Notes: a model not told the origin generated them from the sequence alone. A stretch of DNA of 40,617 nt from Eubacteriales bacterium (GCA_030524455.1 JAUNGT010000027.1:1-40617); one strand, 5' to 3'; positions 31,214-40,467 are shown, numbered from the stretch's first letter. Numbers and translations: made by a program.

Positions 31214-32287
31214 ATGAAGAGAATCGGCATGTTGACCAGCGGGGGCGACTGTCAGGCCCTGAACGCGGCCATGAGAGGCGTGGCGAAGGCGCTTTTCAAC
31301 GGCAGCGAGGACGTGGAGATCTACGGCTTTCTGGACGGCTACCAGGGCCTGATCTACGGCAAATTCCGCCTGCTTTCCTACAATGATTTCTCCGGTATCC
31401 TGACAAAGGGCGGCACCTTTTTGGGCAGCAGCCGCACGCCCTTTAAGACGATCAAGGATCCGGATGCCAACGGGCTGGACAAGGTGGCGGCCATGAAGCA
31501 GAACTATCACAAGCTGCAGCTGGACTGCCTGGTCATCCTGGGTGGCAACGGCACGCACAAGACCGCGAACCTGCTGCGGGAGGAGGGACTGAATGTGGTG
31601 ACCCTCCCCAAGACGATCGACAATGACCTGTGGGGCACAGACATGACCTTCGGCTTCCAGAGCGCGGTGAATATCGCCACGGAGGCGATCGACTGCATCC
31701 ACACCACGGCGGCCTCCCACGGGCGCGTCTTTATCGTGGAGGTGATGGGCCACAAGGTGGGCTGGCTGACCCTGAATGCGGGCATGGCGGGCGGCGCGGA
31801 CATCATCCTGATCCCGGAGATCCCCTACGACATCGACAAGGTGGTGGACAAGATCCGGGAGCGCCACAAGAGAGGCAGCCGCTTTACGATCCTTGCGGTG
31901 GCGGAGGGCGCCATTTCCAAGGAGGACGCCAAGCTGTCCAAGAAGGAATATAAGAAAAAGCTGGAAAACTATAAGTACCCTTCCGTCTCCTACGAGATTG
32001 CGGAGCAGATCCAGGCAAAGAGCGGCATGGAGGTGCGCGTCACCGTTCCCGGGCACACCCAGAGAGGCGGCAGCCCCTGCGCCTACGACCGGGTATTCGC
32101 GAGCCGTCTGGGCTCCGAGGCGGGCCGCATGATCCTGGCGGGCGAGTACGGCTTTATGGTGGGCTACAAGCACCGCGAGATCGTGAAGGTACCTCTGGAG
32201 GAGGTGGCCGGTAAGCTGAAGATGGTGGATCCCAACGCTTCCATCGTAAAGGAGGCCAAGCTGATGGGGATCAGCTTCGGCAATTAA
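31214..32287 (+). CDS. 6-phosphofructokinase (group III-like active site)
   Basis: A 357-residue PFK. It phosphorylates fructose 6-phosphate, with ATP or PPi. MLTSGGDCQALNAAM and LGSSRTPF are the N-terminal motifs, the catalytic Asp is in KTIDND (D136) and the sugar-binding VEVMGHKVGWL and VPGHTQRGG blocks are intact. The donor loop reads GGNGTHK: the aspartate that binds Mg in E. coli PfkA (GGDGS) is Asn (N112), and Lys replaces the Gly of LPGTIDND (K133). G/K at these two sites is the mixed pattern seen in group III PFKs. AGGAGG precedes the ATG. Donor cannot be told. Confidence 0.88.
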   Translation: MKRIGMLTSGGDCQALNAAMRGVAKALFNGSEDVEIYGFLDGYQGLIYGKFRLLSYNDFSGILTKGGTFLGSSRTPFKTIKDPDANGLDKVAAMKQNYHKLQLDCLVILGGNGTHKTANLLREEGLNVVTLPKTIDNDLWGTDMTFGFQSAVNIATEAIDCIHTTAASHGRVFIVEVMGHKVGWLTLNAGMAGGADIILIPEIPYDIDKVVDKIRERHKRGSRFTILAVAEGAISKEDAKLSKKEYKKKLENYKYPSVSYEIAEQIQAKSGMEVRVTVPGHTQRGGSPCAYDRVFASRLGSEAGRMILAGEYGFMVGYKHREIVKVPLEEVAGKLKMVDPNASIVKEAKLMGISFGN

Positions 32288-32312
32288 TCAATAGAAAATC
32301 GGAGGCTTTTTC

Positions 32313-33893
32313 ATGTCCTATACGGCGATGTACAGGCGGTTCCGTCCCTCCCGCTTTGAGGAGGTAAAGGGACAGGATGCGATTGTGACAACATTGAAAA
32401 ATCAGATTAAGGCGGATCGCATCGGGCATGCTTATCTGTTCTGCGGCACCCGGGGGACGGGCAAGACGACCATCGCGAAGCTTTTTGCAAAGAGCGTCAA
32501 CTGTGAGCATCCGGCAGACGGCAGCCCCTGCGGGGAATGCGCCTCCTGCCGGGCGATCGCGGAAGGGCGCAGCATGAATGTGGTGGAGATCGACGCGGCC
32601 TCCAACAACGGTGTGGACAATATCCGTGAGATCATCGACGAGGTATCCTACTCGCCCACGGAGGGCAGGTACCGGGTCTACATTATCGACGAGGTGCATA
32701 TGCTCTCCACCGGGGCGTTCAACGCGCTCTTAAAGACGCTGGAGGAGCCGCCCTCCTATGTGATTTTTATTCTGGCGACCACCGAGGCCAACCGGATTCC
32801 CGTGACGATCCTCTCCCGCTGCCAGCGCTACGATTTCAAGCGGCTGAGCGTGGAGCAGATCGAGGAACGGATGCGGGAGGCCCTCTCGGACGCGGGGGAG
32901 AGCCTTCCCATCGAGGAGCGGGCGCTCAAATACCTGGCGAAGGCGGCGGACGGGGCCATGCGCGATGCCTGGAGCCTTCTGGATCAGTGCATGGCCTTCC
33001 ACTTTGACCAGGAGCTGACCTATGACAAGGTGCTGGACGTGCTGGGCGCGGTGGACACGGAGGTGTTCAGCCGCCTTCTGCGCTGCGTGCTCGCCTATGA
33101 TGTGGCGGGCTGTATCCGCGTGCTGGAGGAGATTGTGCTCCAGGGCCGGGATCTGGGGCAGTTTGTGACGGATTTTATCTGGTATCTGAGGAACCTTCTT
33201 CTGGTCAAAACCTCCGGCGACGGCGCGGAAGAAGTCATTGACATTTCGAGTGAGAATCTGGCAAGATTAAAGGAGGAAGCAAACCTTGCGGAGGCGGATG
33301 CGGTGATGCGCTACATCCGCTGTTTTTCCGAGCTCTCCGGGCGGATCCGCTTTGCGGGCCAGAAGCGGGTGCTCATCGAGACGGCGCTGATCCGGCTGTG
33401 CCGGCCGGAGATGGAGGCGCGGGAGGATGCGCTTTTGGACCGGATCCGCCGGCTGGAGCAGACCCTGGAAAAAATAGAAAGCGGAGCCATTGCCGTGACG
33501 GCCGGTCCCGCAGCGCAGCCGGGCGCGTCCGCTGCGCAGCCTGCCGCAGCAAGACCGGAGCTTCCCCGGGCCGTGCCGGAGGATGTGCGGGAGATCGTGG
33601 GCGGCTGGCACAATATTATCGGCAACGCGGCGCAGCCCATGAAATCCTATTTAAAGGGCGCGCGGCTGAGCCTCGGCGGGGACAACCGGCTGCTGGTCGT
33701 GCTGGAGGACGGGCTGGCCTCGGATTATTTTACGAAGGAGCCGGCCAACCGGGAAGCTCTGGAGCGGCTGCTGGCGGATTATGCCGGGAAAAAGGTGGAG
33801 ACCGAGATCCGCAGCGTCAAAAACCGGCAGGAGATGGAAGGTTCTTATGTGGATCTGTCACAGATCATTCATATGGACATAGAAGAAGAATAA
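32313..33893 (+). CDS. dnaX: DNA polymerase III subunits gamma and tau
   Basis: A 526-residue clamp-loader ATPase. YTAMYRRFRPSRFEEVKGQDAIV starts the domain; Walker A is GTRGTGKTTIAK, a four-cysteine zinc module (CEHPADGSPCGECASC) follows, Walker B is VYIIDEVHML and sensor 1 is ATTEANRIPVTILSRC. Domain III comes after about residue 240, an Ala/Pro-rich linker lies near residues 390-420, then a short tau-like C-terminus. The usual slippage site for gamma was not evident. GGAGG before the ATG. It begins 25 bp after PFK and is followed by ybaB and recR, the usual order. Confidence 0.93.
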   Translation: MSYTAMYRRFRPSRFEEVKGQDAIVTTLKNQIKADRIGHAYLFCGTRGTGKTTIAKLFAKSVNCEHPADGSPCGECASCRAIAEGRSMNVVEIDAASNNGVDNIREIIDEVSYSPTEGRYRVYIIDEVHMLSTGAFNALLKTLEEPPSYVIFILATTEANRIPVTILSRCQRYDFKRLSVEQIEERMREALSDAGESLPIEERALKYLAKAADGAMRDAWSLLDQCMAFHFDQELTYDKVLDVLGAVDTEVFSRLLRCVLAYDVAGCIRVLEEIVLQGRDLGQFVTDFIWYLRNLLLVKTSGDGAEEVIDISSENLARLKEEANLAEADAVMRYIRCFSELSGRIRFAGQKRVLIETALIRLCRPEMEAREDALLDRIRRLEQTLEKIESGAIAVTAGPAAQPGASAAQPAAARPELPRAVPEDVREIVGGWHNIIGNAAQPMKSYLKGARLSLGGDNRLLVVLEDGLASDYFTKEPANREALERLLADYAGKKVETEIRSVKNRQEMEGSYVDLSQIIHMDIEEE

Positions 33894-33912
33894 GAAAGGA
33901 TAGGAAACACAT

Positions 33913-34272
33913 ATGGCAAAGAGAGGCGGATTTCCGGGCGGCATGGGCATGCCCGGCAACATGAGCAATCTGATGAAGCAGGCGCAGCGCATGCAGCGTC
34001 AGATGGAGGAAGGACAGAAGGAGCTGGAAACAAAGGAATTTTCGGCAAAGGCCGGAGGCGGCGCAGTGGAGGCTGTCGTCAACGGGAAAAAGGAGCTGGT
34101 GAGCCTGCATATTTCCGAGGAGGCCGTGGATCCGGAGGATGTGGAGATGCTGCAGGATATGATCGTGGCGGCGGTGAACGAGGCCATGAAGCAGGCGGAT
34201 GAGGCCAGCCAGGAGCTGATGGGCAGGATGACCGGCGGGCTGGGCGGCCTGGGCGGAGGCCTGCCTTTCTGA
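33913..34272 (+). CDS. YbaB/EbfC family nucleoid-associated protein
   Basis: A 119-residue protein. The Gly/Met-rich head ([38 protein letters not shown]) and the core [36 protein letters not shown] and Gly-rich tail [12 protein letters not shown] define the YbaB fold. It binds DNA as a tweezer dimer. It sits between dnaX and recR and its stop overlaps the recR start (TGATG). Confidence 0.92.
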   Translation: MAKRGGFPGGMGMPGNMSNLMKQAQRMQRQMEEGQKELETKEFSAKAGGGAVEAVVNGKKELVSLHISEEAVDPEDVEMLQDMIVAAVNEAMKQADEASQELMGRMTGGLGGLGGGLPF

Positions 34273-34874
34273 TGGATCTTTACAGCGGCTATATCAATTC
34301 GCTCATTGACGAGCTCGCCGGCCTGCCGGGCATCGGCAGCAAGTCCGCGCAGCGCCTGGCTTTTCACCTGATCAACCTGCCGGAGGCCAAGGTGACGCGC
34401 ATCGCAAACGCCATGGTGCAGGCGCGCCAGAAGGTGCGCTACTGCAGGGAATGCTTTACGCTGACGGACAACGAGCTCTGCCCGATCTGCGCCGACGCAG
34501 AGAGGGATCATTCCACGATCATGGTGGTGGAGAACAGCCGTGATCTGGCGGCCTATGAAAAAACAGGCAAATACAAAGGTGTCTATCATGTGCTCCACGG
34601 TGCGATTTCGCCCATGCTCGGGATCGGGCCTCACGATATCAAGCTAAAGGAGCTGATGGAACGCCTTTCCGGCCCCCAGGAGGTCAGGGAGGTTATCATC
34701 GCCACCAACTCCAGCCTGGAGGGGGAGACGACCGCCATGTACATCGGCAAGCTGATCAAGCCCACGGGCATCCGGGTGACCAGGATCGCCAGCGGCGTGC
34801 CGGTGGGCGGAGATCTGGAATACATCGACGAGGTGACGCTTCTCCGGGCGCTGGAGGGGCGGACGGAGCTATAA
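34272..34874 (+). CDS. recR: Recombination protein RecR
   Basis: A 200-residue protein with the HhH (LAGLPGIGSKSAQRLAFHL), the C4 zinc finger (CRECFTLTDNELCPIC), the Toprim domain (TIMVVENSRDLAAYEKTGKYKGVYHVLHG) and the C-terminal Walker B-like region (TATNSS, YIDEVTLLRAL). It loads on gapped DNA with RecF/RecO in recombinational repair. It begins at the TGATG overlap with the ybaB gene. Confidence 0.95.
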   Translation: MDLYSGYINSLIDELAGLPGIGSKSAQRLAFHLINLPEAKVTRIANAMVQARQKVRYCRECFTLTDNELCPICADAERDHSTIMVVENSRDLAAYEKTGKYKGVYHVLHGAISPMLGIGPHDIKLKELMERLSGPQEVREVIIATNSSLEGETTAMYIGKLIKPTGIRVTRIASGVPVGGDLEYIDEVTLLRALEGRTEL

Positions 34875-34892
34875 AGGAAAGGAACAGATTTC

Positions 34893-35924
34893 ATGAAAAA
34901 AGAGTTATTCGGAACCGTAAACGGCCGGGACGTATTTTTGTACACCCTGGAAAACAGCCGCGGCATGAAGGCCGTGGTGAGCAATTTCGGCGCGCTGATC
35001 GTGCGGATCTATGCGCCGGATCATGACGGCAGCCTGCAGGATGTGGCGCTGGGCTACGAGACGCTGGAGGAGTATCAGGTAAACGGCGCGTTTTTCGGCG
35101 CAGTGATCGCGCCCAACGCCAACCGGATCGGCGGCGCTTCCTATACGCTGGACGGCGTGACCTATCATCTGGACAAAAACGACGGGGAAAACAATCTGCA
35201 CAGCCACCGGGAGCTGGGCGCCCATAAGCGTGTCTGGGACGCGCAGGAGAAGGACGGAGGGATCCTTTTTACCCTGGAAATCGGGGACATGGAGATGGGC
35301 TTTGGCGGCAACAAGAAGCTTTCCGTGCTCTATCAGGTGACGGAGGAAAACGGCCTGCGCATCACCTACGATGCGGACAGCGATAAGGATACCGTGATCA
35401 ACATGACCAATCACTGCTACTTTAATCTGGACGGACAGGGGGAGGGCTCCATCGAGTCCCACCGGGTGCAGCTTTTTGCTTCCGCCTACACGCCCACGGA
35501 CGCAGGCTCCATCCCGACAGGCGAGATCGCGCCGGTGGCCGGCACGCCCATGGACTTTACCGTGCCTCATGCCGTCGGGGAGCGGATCAACGACGATTTT
35601 GAGCAGCTGAAATTGGCCGGCGGCTACGACCACAACTGGGCCTGCGACGGCTTTGACGGCAGCCTGCGTCGGATTGCCGTGGTGGAAAACGGGGCGGGCA
35701 GCCGCACGATGGAGGTGTATACCGATCTGCCCGGTGTACAGTTTTATACCGGCAACTTCCTGACCCCGGACAAGGGCAAGGATGGCAAGCACTATGATTA
35801 CCGCAGCGGCCTGGCGTTGGAGACGCAGTTTTACCCCGACACGCCAAACAAGCCTCAGTTCCCCTCCTCTGTGTTCGGCCCCGACCGGCATTACCACACA
35901 GTGACGGAGTACCGGTTTATATAG
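34893..35924 (+). CDS. galM: Aldose 1-epimerase (galactose mutarotase)
   Basis: A 343-residue beta-sandwich enzyme that interconverts the anomers of galactose and glucose (EC 5.1.3.3). It begins with MKKELFGTVNGRDVFLYTLEN and SNFGALIVRIYAPD. The catalytic His lies in INMTNHCYFNLDGQG and the catalytic Glu in GLALETQFYPDTPN; HSHRELGAH and GYDHNWACDG bind sugar. AAAGGAAAGG precedes the ATG. It stands alone between recR and the YeiH-like gene and could serve the alpha-galactosidase region 8 kb upstream. Confidence 0.93.
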   Translation: MKKELFGTVNGRDVFLYTLENSRGMKAVVSNFGALIVRIYAPDHDGSLQDVALGYETLEEYQVNGAFFGAVIAPNANRIGGASYTLDGVTYHLDKNDGENNLHSHRELGAHKRVWDAQEKDGGILFTLEIGDMEMGFGGNKKLSVLYQVTEENGLRITYDADSDKDTVINMTNHCYFNLDGQGEGSIESHRVQLFASAYTPTDAGSIPTGEIAPVAGTPMDFTVPHAVGERINDDFEQLKLAGGYDHNWACDGFDGSLRRIAVVENGAGSRTMEVYTDLPGVQFYTGNFLTPDKGKDGKHYDYRSGLALETQFYPDTPNKPQFPSSVFGPDRHYHTVTEYRFI

Positions 35925-35963
35925 ACTTTGACAGATATTATTGACAGAAAAGAGGAAGACAAA

Positions 35964-36992
35964 ATGAGCTTTGTGAAAAACAACTGGAAAGGCATGCTTT
36001 TGTGCCTGGTGATTTCGATCCCCTGCTGGATGCTGGGAAAGCTGTTCCCGATTGTGGGAGGTCCCGTGTTCGCGATTCTCTGCGGTATGATTATTACCCT
36101 GTTTCTCCGGGATAAATCCTCCCTGCAGAGCGGAATCGCGTTCGTTTCAAAGAAAATTTTGCAGTATGCCGTGATCCTGCTTGGTTTTGGCATGAACCTG
36201 TCCGTCGTCCTGCAGACGGGCAAACAGTCCCTGCCGATTATTCTTTCGACGATCACGATTTCCCTTGTCATTGCGTGGGTGTTACATAAGGCGCTTCGCA
36301 TTCCGGGGAAGATCTCTACCCTGGTCGGCGTCGGCTCTTCCATCTGCGGCGGCTCCGCGATTGCGGCCACCGCTCCCGTCATCGATGCGGACGACGAGGA
36401 GGTGGCTCAGTCCATCTCCGTAATCTTTTTCTTCAACATGCTTGCCGCACTGCTGTTTCCCATGCTCGGAACGGTGCTGGGCTTTTCACAGACGAGCGGG
36501 GATGCCTTCGGTATTTTTGCGGGGACGGCCGTAAACGATACTTCCTCCGTCACGGCCGCAGCCTCCACCTGGGATTCCATGTACAACCTGGGATCCGCGA
36601 CCCTGGATAAGGCGGTCACGGTGAAGCTTACCCGGACGCTGGCAATCATTCCGATCACGCTGGTGCTGGCCTTCTTCCGCACGCGGAAGGAAAAAACGGG
36701 CGGCAGCAAAGTGGACTTTAAAAAGATTTTTCCGATGTTTATCCTTTACTTCATTCTTGCCTCCGTCATCACGACGGTCGCCGTCAATTTCGGCGTGTCC
36801 GCGGACGTATTTAACCCGCTCAAAACGCTGAGCAAATTTTTTATTGTTCTTGCCATGAGCGCGATCGGTTTAAATACCAATATTGTGAAGCTGGTGAAAA
36901 CGGGCGGCAAGCCTTTGCTTCTCGGCTTTAGCTGCTGGGTCGGCATCACCGGCGTGAGCCTTCTGATGCAGCATATGCTCGGACTGTGGTAA
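35964..36992 (+). CDS. YeiH family (UPF0324) putative sulfate exporter
   Basis: A 342-residue membrane protein with about ten helices, read from [23 protein letters not shown] precedes this ATG. Landmarks of the family: [77 protein letters not shown] and [16 protein letters not shown]0324 proteins are annotated as sulfate exporters, without firm proof. A 138-bp gap follows with no clear terminator. Confidence 0.85.
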   Translation: MSFVKNNWKGMLLCLVISIPCWMLGKLFPIVGGPVFAILCGMIITLFLRDKSSLQSGIAFVSKKILQYAVILLGFGMNLSVVLQTGKQSLPIILSTITISLVIAWVLHKALRIPGKISTLVGVGSSICGGSAIAATAPVIDADDEEVAQSISVIFFFNMLAALLFPMLGTVLGFSQTSGDAFGIFAGTAVNDTSSVTAAASTWDSMYNLGSATLDKAVTVKLTRTLAIIPITLVLAFFRTRKEKTGGSKVDFKKIFPMFILYFILASVITTVAVNFGVSADVFNPLKTLSKFFIVLAMSAIGLNTNIVKLVKTGGKPLLLGFSCWVGITGVSLLMQHMLGLW

Positions 36993-37130
36993 AAAAAGTA
37001 TTTTAATAAATTAATTTTCCGTCGCCGCGGCTTCTGACAAAATTCACCTCCCGCCCTGCGCTACAATCTCACCAAAAACGATACCTCCCTTAGCAGGGCG
37101 GCTGTCGGTAAAAGGCAGGAGGACAGGAGA

Positions 37131-38435
37131 ATGCTCGAGATACCCAAAAATGTGATGCAGATCGGAGAAGGCAATCCGCGCGCCAAAATTTACATGGAGG
37201 ACTATGTACACACCTTTCTGGAGCGCTGCCCGTCGAAGGGGCCCTTCTGGGCCTTCGGGAAAAAGGAGGAGGGCAGCCTCTACCTGATTTACGGCGCAGA
37301 GAAAAAGGAGGACTGGGACAGAGGCTCTTTTCCCTATTTCAGGAAGCTGGAGCGGATCGGCAGCCTGGAAAAAGGGGAGAAGGGGCTTTTGTTCCGGACG
37401 CTTCGGGGGGAGGCAATCCCTCTGGAGGGATATTTTGTTTTCTATGAGCAGAATGAGGACATGCAGTCCTATATGATCGCGGAGCGCGAGACGCGCGGGA
37501 AACAGACGGCAGAGAAGCCGGAAAGGGTGATGGAGGCCGTCCGCAGTCACCGGGAGCGGCAGGAGCACAGACAGCAGGAAAATACGACGCATGGAGATGC
37601 GGCGGGCTTTTTCGGACAAAGCCTGCCGGACCGGGCGGAGCGGCTTTCGCGGCTTCGGAGAGGGCTGGAGTCTGCCCGGCCCCGGGAAGGCAGATTCCCG
37701 GCAGGACTGCGGGATTCGCTGGCGGCGTGGAAGCGGAAAAGTGGGAAGGGCGCACCCGTGTCGCTGGGAAGGCTGTGCCGGACCGGCTGCCTGCTGCTTT
37801 TGCTTGTGCTGGCGGTCACCAGTCTGACCTCTCTGAACCGTTATCCCGATATGAAGGCCGTGACCGGATTGTTTTCCAACGCGGCCAAAATGCTGGAGGG
37901 TACGGACGGGGCGAAAAAGGCCCGGTCGCTGATTGTGGAGGAGACAGAGGCCCGGCAGCCTGAAACGGCAGCCGCCGCTTTGGAACAGGATGCGGCTCCG
38001 GCCTGGACGGGCGGCCAGATCGACTGGACGATCGGACAGGGGACGCAGGAGCAGCAGCCCGAGACAGCGATTTTGGAAGCGACGCTTCCGGAGACAGGGG
38101 GTTTGGAGACGGCACAGACGGCAGAGAAGCCGGAAACCGCAGCGGCCGCAGAGACTGCAGCGGCCGCAGAAACCGCCGCGACCGGAGAACCCGCCGCGCC
38201 CCCAGCAACTGCAGCGGCCGCAGAGACTGCAGCGACCGCAGCGACCGCTGCGACCGTAGGAACCGCAGAGTCCGCCGCGCGTCCGGAAAGCTATGTGGTC
38301 CGGAAGGGGGACAGCCTGGCGCAGATTGTCCGCCGTTTTTACGGTTCCGCCGCGCGTCTGGAGGAAATCTGTCAAATCAATGGAATTGAGGACCCGGACC
38401 GGATTCGGCCCGGGCAAAATATTTTGCTACCTTAG
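37131..38435 (+). CDS. LysM membrane protein with cytoplasmic N-terminal domain
   Basis: A 434-residue protein. Residues 1-115 form a soluble domain I cannot name with certainty (QIGEGNPRAKIYMEDYVHTF, YLIYGAEKK, YFVFYEQNED); its shape recalls MPN/JAMM-like folds, without metal ligands. A basic, Arg-rich region (130-215) leads to one helix (about 217-233), then a linker rich in Ala, Thr, Glu and Pro (about 250-383) with AETAA-type repeats, and a C-terminal LysM (SYVVRKGDSLAQIVRRFYG..., 384-434). Type II topology: LysM outside, N-domain inside. AGGAGG before the ATG. It may link cytosol to cell wall. Confidence 0.78.
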   Translation: MLEIPKNVMQIGEGNPRAKIYMEDYVHTFLERCPSKGPFWAFGKKEEGSLYLIYGAEKKEDWDRGSFPYFRKLERIGSLEKGEKGLLFRTLRGEAIPLEGYFVFYEQNEDMQSYMIAERETRGKQTAEKPERVMEAVRSHRERQEHRQQENTTHGDAAGFFGQSLPDRAERLSRLRRGLESARPREGRFPAGLRDSLAAWKRKSGKGAPVSLGRLCRTGCLLLLLVLAVTSLTSLNRYPDMKAVTGLFSNAAKMLEGTDGAKKARSLIVEETEARQPETAAAALEQDAAPAWTGGQIDWTIGQGTQEQQPETAILEATLPETGGLETAQTAEKPETAAAAETAAAAETAATGEPAAPPATAAAAETAATAATAATVGTAESAARPESYVVRKGDSLAQIVRRFYGSAARLEEICQINGIEDPDRIRPGQNILLP

Positions 38436-38450
38436 CCTCGGGGAGTGTGC

Positions 38451-38456
38451 TATAAT
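38451..38456 (+). promoter_or_regulatory. Extended -10 promoter before the DUF5711 gene
   Basis: TGC-TATAAT (TATAAT at 38451-38456) lies 60 bp upstream of the DUF5711 start. No -35 of note; the TGN extension supports it. Confidence 0.5.
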
Positions 38457-38515
38457 GGCAAAAAAGTTCAGCCGCCGGCCGGACGTTTAACGCACAACAG
38501 GATTCGGGAGAAAGC

Positions 38516-39712
38516 ATGACGGATATCAGGGAATACCTGCAACGGAAAGAGAAAAAGGAAGACAAAAAAAGCGAGGATTTTAAAGCGCAGATCCGTGCCC
38601 ACCGGCTGAAGCTGCTGGTTCGCTCGGTGCTGATCGTGGGCGTCCTGGCGGCAATGTCCGCCGCTGCTTATTTTTTGCTGAAAAACCAGACCTATACAGG
38701 ATACACGGTGGTGTCCGTGACAGAGAGACATCAGACCTCGGGCTCCTCACTGACCGCCTATCAGAACGGCTTTATTACTTACAGTAAGGACGGTATCAGC
38801 TACACGGATTACAAGGGAAACGCCATGTGGAACCAGACCTATGACATGCAGGAGCCCAAGGTGTCCGTAAACGGCGGAAGGGTGGCCGTCGGCGATTACA
38901 ACGGAAATCTGATTTACAACATCGCCCAGGATGGCACGGTCAAGCAGATCGACACGAATCTGCCGATCAAGAACCTGTCGGTGTCGGCAAACGGAGTGGT
39001 GGCCGCTATTTTGGAGGACGGGGATGTGACCTGGATCAATGTATACAATCCTTCCGGGGAAAAGGCGGTCGGCATCAAGACGACGATGGCAAAATCCGGC
39101 TATCCGATGTACATTTCCCTTTCGGATACGGGAAGGCTGATGCTGGTATCCTATTTAAAGGTGGAAAGCGGAAGCATGAAATCCGTGGTGAGCTTCTATA
39201 ATTTTGATGAAGTGGGACAAAACTATACGGATACGATGGTCAGCTCCTACGAGTATGCGGACGCGATCGTTCCGTTTGCGGTGTTTGGCGGTTCGGATAT
39301 GGCGTTTTCCGTGGCCAGCAACCAGTTTATGATATATGAGGGAGATCAGATCCCCAAAAATATTTTTCAGAATTTTCTTCAGGAGCAGATCCGGGACGTG
39401 CGCTACAGCGACGGACGAATCGGATTTGTATTTGAAGGAACGGACGGCAGCAGCAAATATCGCATCGATCTCTACGACAGCAGCGGAAAGCTCACGCTGT
39501 CCGTCCCTTTCAATATGGAGTACAGGGACATTCTGATCAGCGGCGACGAGCTGATTATCTACAATGAGGCGGAATGTATGATTATGACCCTGCACGGACG
39601 GGAAAAGTACAACGGCGCAATCCCGGAGCAGACCCAGCTGCTGAAGCCTCTGGGTGGCAACCGCTTTTTGGCAGTCACCCGGGACTCCATGGATCTTATT
39701 GAGATGAAATAA
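38516..39712 (+). CDS. DUF5711 family membrane-anchored beta-propeller-like protein
   Basis: A 398-residue protein with a charged N-terminus (YLQRKEKKEDKKSED), one transmembrane helix (about residues 36-54) and a large extracytoplasmic part of repeated beta blades: GFITYSKDGISYTDYKGNAMWNQTY, VAVGDYNGNLIYN, NGVVAAILEDGDVTWINVYN, DTGRLMLVSYL. This fits a seven- or eight-bladed propeller with PQQ/WD-like repeats. DUF5711 is confined to Clostridia and its role is unknown. It follows the LysM gene on the same strand, so they may act together at the cell surface. Confidence 0.82.
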   Translation: MTDIREYLQRKEKKEDKKSEDFKAQIRAHRLKLLVRSVLIVGVLAAMSAAAYFLLKNQTYTGYTVVSVTERHQTSGSSLTAYQNGFITYSKDGISYTDYKGNAMWNQTYDMQEPKVSVNGGRVAVGDYNGNLIYNIAQDGTVKQIDTNLPIKNLSVSANGVVAAILEDGDVTWINVYNPSGEKAVGIKTTMAKSGYPMYISLSDTGRLMLVSYLKVESGSMKSVVSFYNFDEVGQNYTDTMVSSYEYADAIVPFAVFGGSDMAFSVASNQFMIYEGDQIPKNIFQNFLQEQIRDVRYSDGRIGFVFEGTDGSSKYRIDLYDSSGKLTLSVPFNMEYRDILISGDELIIYNEAECMIMTLHGREKYNGAIPEQTQLLKPLGGNRFLAVTRDSMDLIEMK

Positions 39713-39780
39713 TGGTTACTGTCCAAGGCAGCCTCAAACAGCAAGTGTTTGGGGCGTGAAAACGTGATTTGGGCGTGAAT

Positions 39781-39813
39781 GTTCCTGTTTACAGGGGATC
39801 TGTAAACGGGAAC
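39781..39813 (+). other. Hairpin just upstream of the cvpA ribosome binding site
   Basis: GTTCCTGTTTACAG (39781-39794) pairs with CTGTAAACGGGAAC (39800-39813) around a 5-nt loop, one G-T pair. There is no U-tract, and the start codon is 17 nt later. It may act as a 5' UTR structure or mRNA-stabilising element. Confidence 0.5.
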
Positions 39814-39830
39814 AAATAACGGGAGAAAAT

Positions 39831-40304
39831 ATGAACGTACTGGTGATTATTTTGGTTTTGTTCGCTCTCTGGCGGGCGGTGGGCGGCTTCAAAAAAGGAA
39901 TGGTGGACGAGGTGAGGCTGCTTTTGTCGCTACTGATTGCGCTTTTTGTTCTTTCCCTGGGAATTCTGCTGTATACAAGTGTCCGGGAAAAGGATACCCG
40001 GAATATTATCCTGTCCGTGATTATGCTTTTGGTGACCGGACTGGCGGCCCGGCTGGTGGACCTGATTTTCAAATCGCTTTCCGCCATCGCGCACCTGCCG
40101 GTTATCGGCCTGCTCAATAAGCTGCTGGGCGCGGCGGTGGGGGCCCTGGAGGCGGTGGTGGCGCTCTGGATCATCTATATCCTGATCGGCGCCTTTGATA
40201 CCGGGCTGTTTGGAAGCCAGATCGCCGTATGGACGATGGAAAATGAATTTCTGACAAAGCTGTACCGGATGAACAGCTTCGCCTATTGGCTCGCCGGCCT
40301 TTAG
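39831..40304 (+). CDS. CvpA family protein
   Basis: A 157-residue membrane protein with four hydrophobic segments. LFALWRAVGGFKKGMVDEVRLLLSLLIAL at the N-terminus is the CvpA start; the core LARLVDLIFKSLSAIAHLPVIGLLNKLLGAAVGALEAV is also typical. CvpA is linked to colicin V production and envelope functions in other bacteria. GGGAG precedes the ATG. Its stop is followed 1 bp later by a solo repeat end, then by the rRNA-type promoters. Confidence 0.85.
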   Translation: MNVLVIILVLFALWRAVGGFKKGMVDEVRLLLSLLIALFVLSLGILLYTSVREKDTRNIILSVIMLLVTGLAARLVDLIFKSLSAIAHLPVIGLLNKLLGAAVGALEAVVALWIIYILIGAFDTGLFGSQIAVWTMENEFLTKLYRMNSFAYWLAGL

Positions 40305-40305
40305 G

Positions 40306-40320
40306 AACAGTTCAGCCCGG
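40306..40320. repeat. Solo end of the TAACAGTTCAG repeat family
   Basis: AACAGTTCAGCCCGG begins 1 bp after the cvpA stop. Its complement matches 8376-8389 and the right end of the 27.7-kb element. No second end is nearby. Confidence 0.6.
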
Positions 40321-40352
40321 GTTATTTTTGTAAATATTGTGAAAAAAACCGG

Positions 40353-40382
40353 TTGACAATGGGAAAAATGAAATGCTATAAT
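40353..40382 (+). promoter_or_regulatory. Promoter P1 of a tandem set
   Basis: TTGACA (40353-40358) and TATAAT (40377-40382), both consensus, 18-bp spacer. The first of three promoters at the window end; the target gene is beyond the edge, most likely an rRNA operon. Confidence 0.8.
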
Positions 40383-40438
40383 ACAAATCACCTCAGACAG
40401 CGCTTCTGAGAACTTCCTGAAAAAGAAGAAAAAAGTGC

Positions 40439-40467
40439 TTGACAGATGCGGGCGGTTCTGATAAAGT
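40439..40467 (+). promoter_or_regulatory. Promoter P2, rRNA-type
   Basis: TTGACA (40439-40444) and TAAAGT (40462-40467), 17-bp spacer, followed by AAATAACCGCTGC. Unit repeated about 98 bp later as P3. Arms GCGGTT (40452-40457) and AACCGC (40472-40477) flank the -10. Confidence 0.75.

Noticed and set aside
37044..38417. 457-residue minus-strand frame with Cys/Gly repeats (RCGRCSLCGRC type)
   Set aside because: The repeats are the complement of the Ala/Thr/Glu linker DNA of the LysM gene. It has no start signal.
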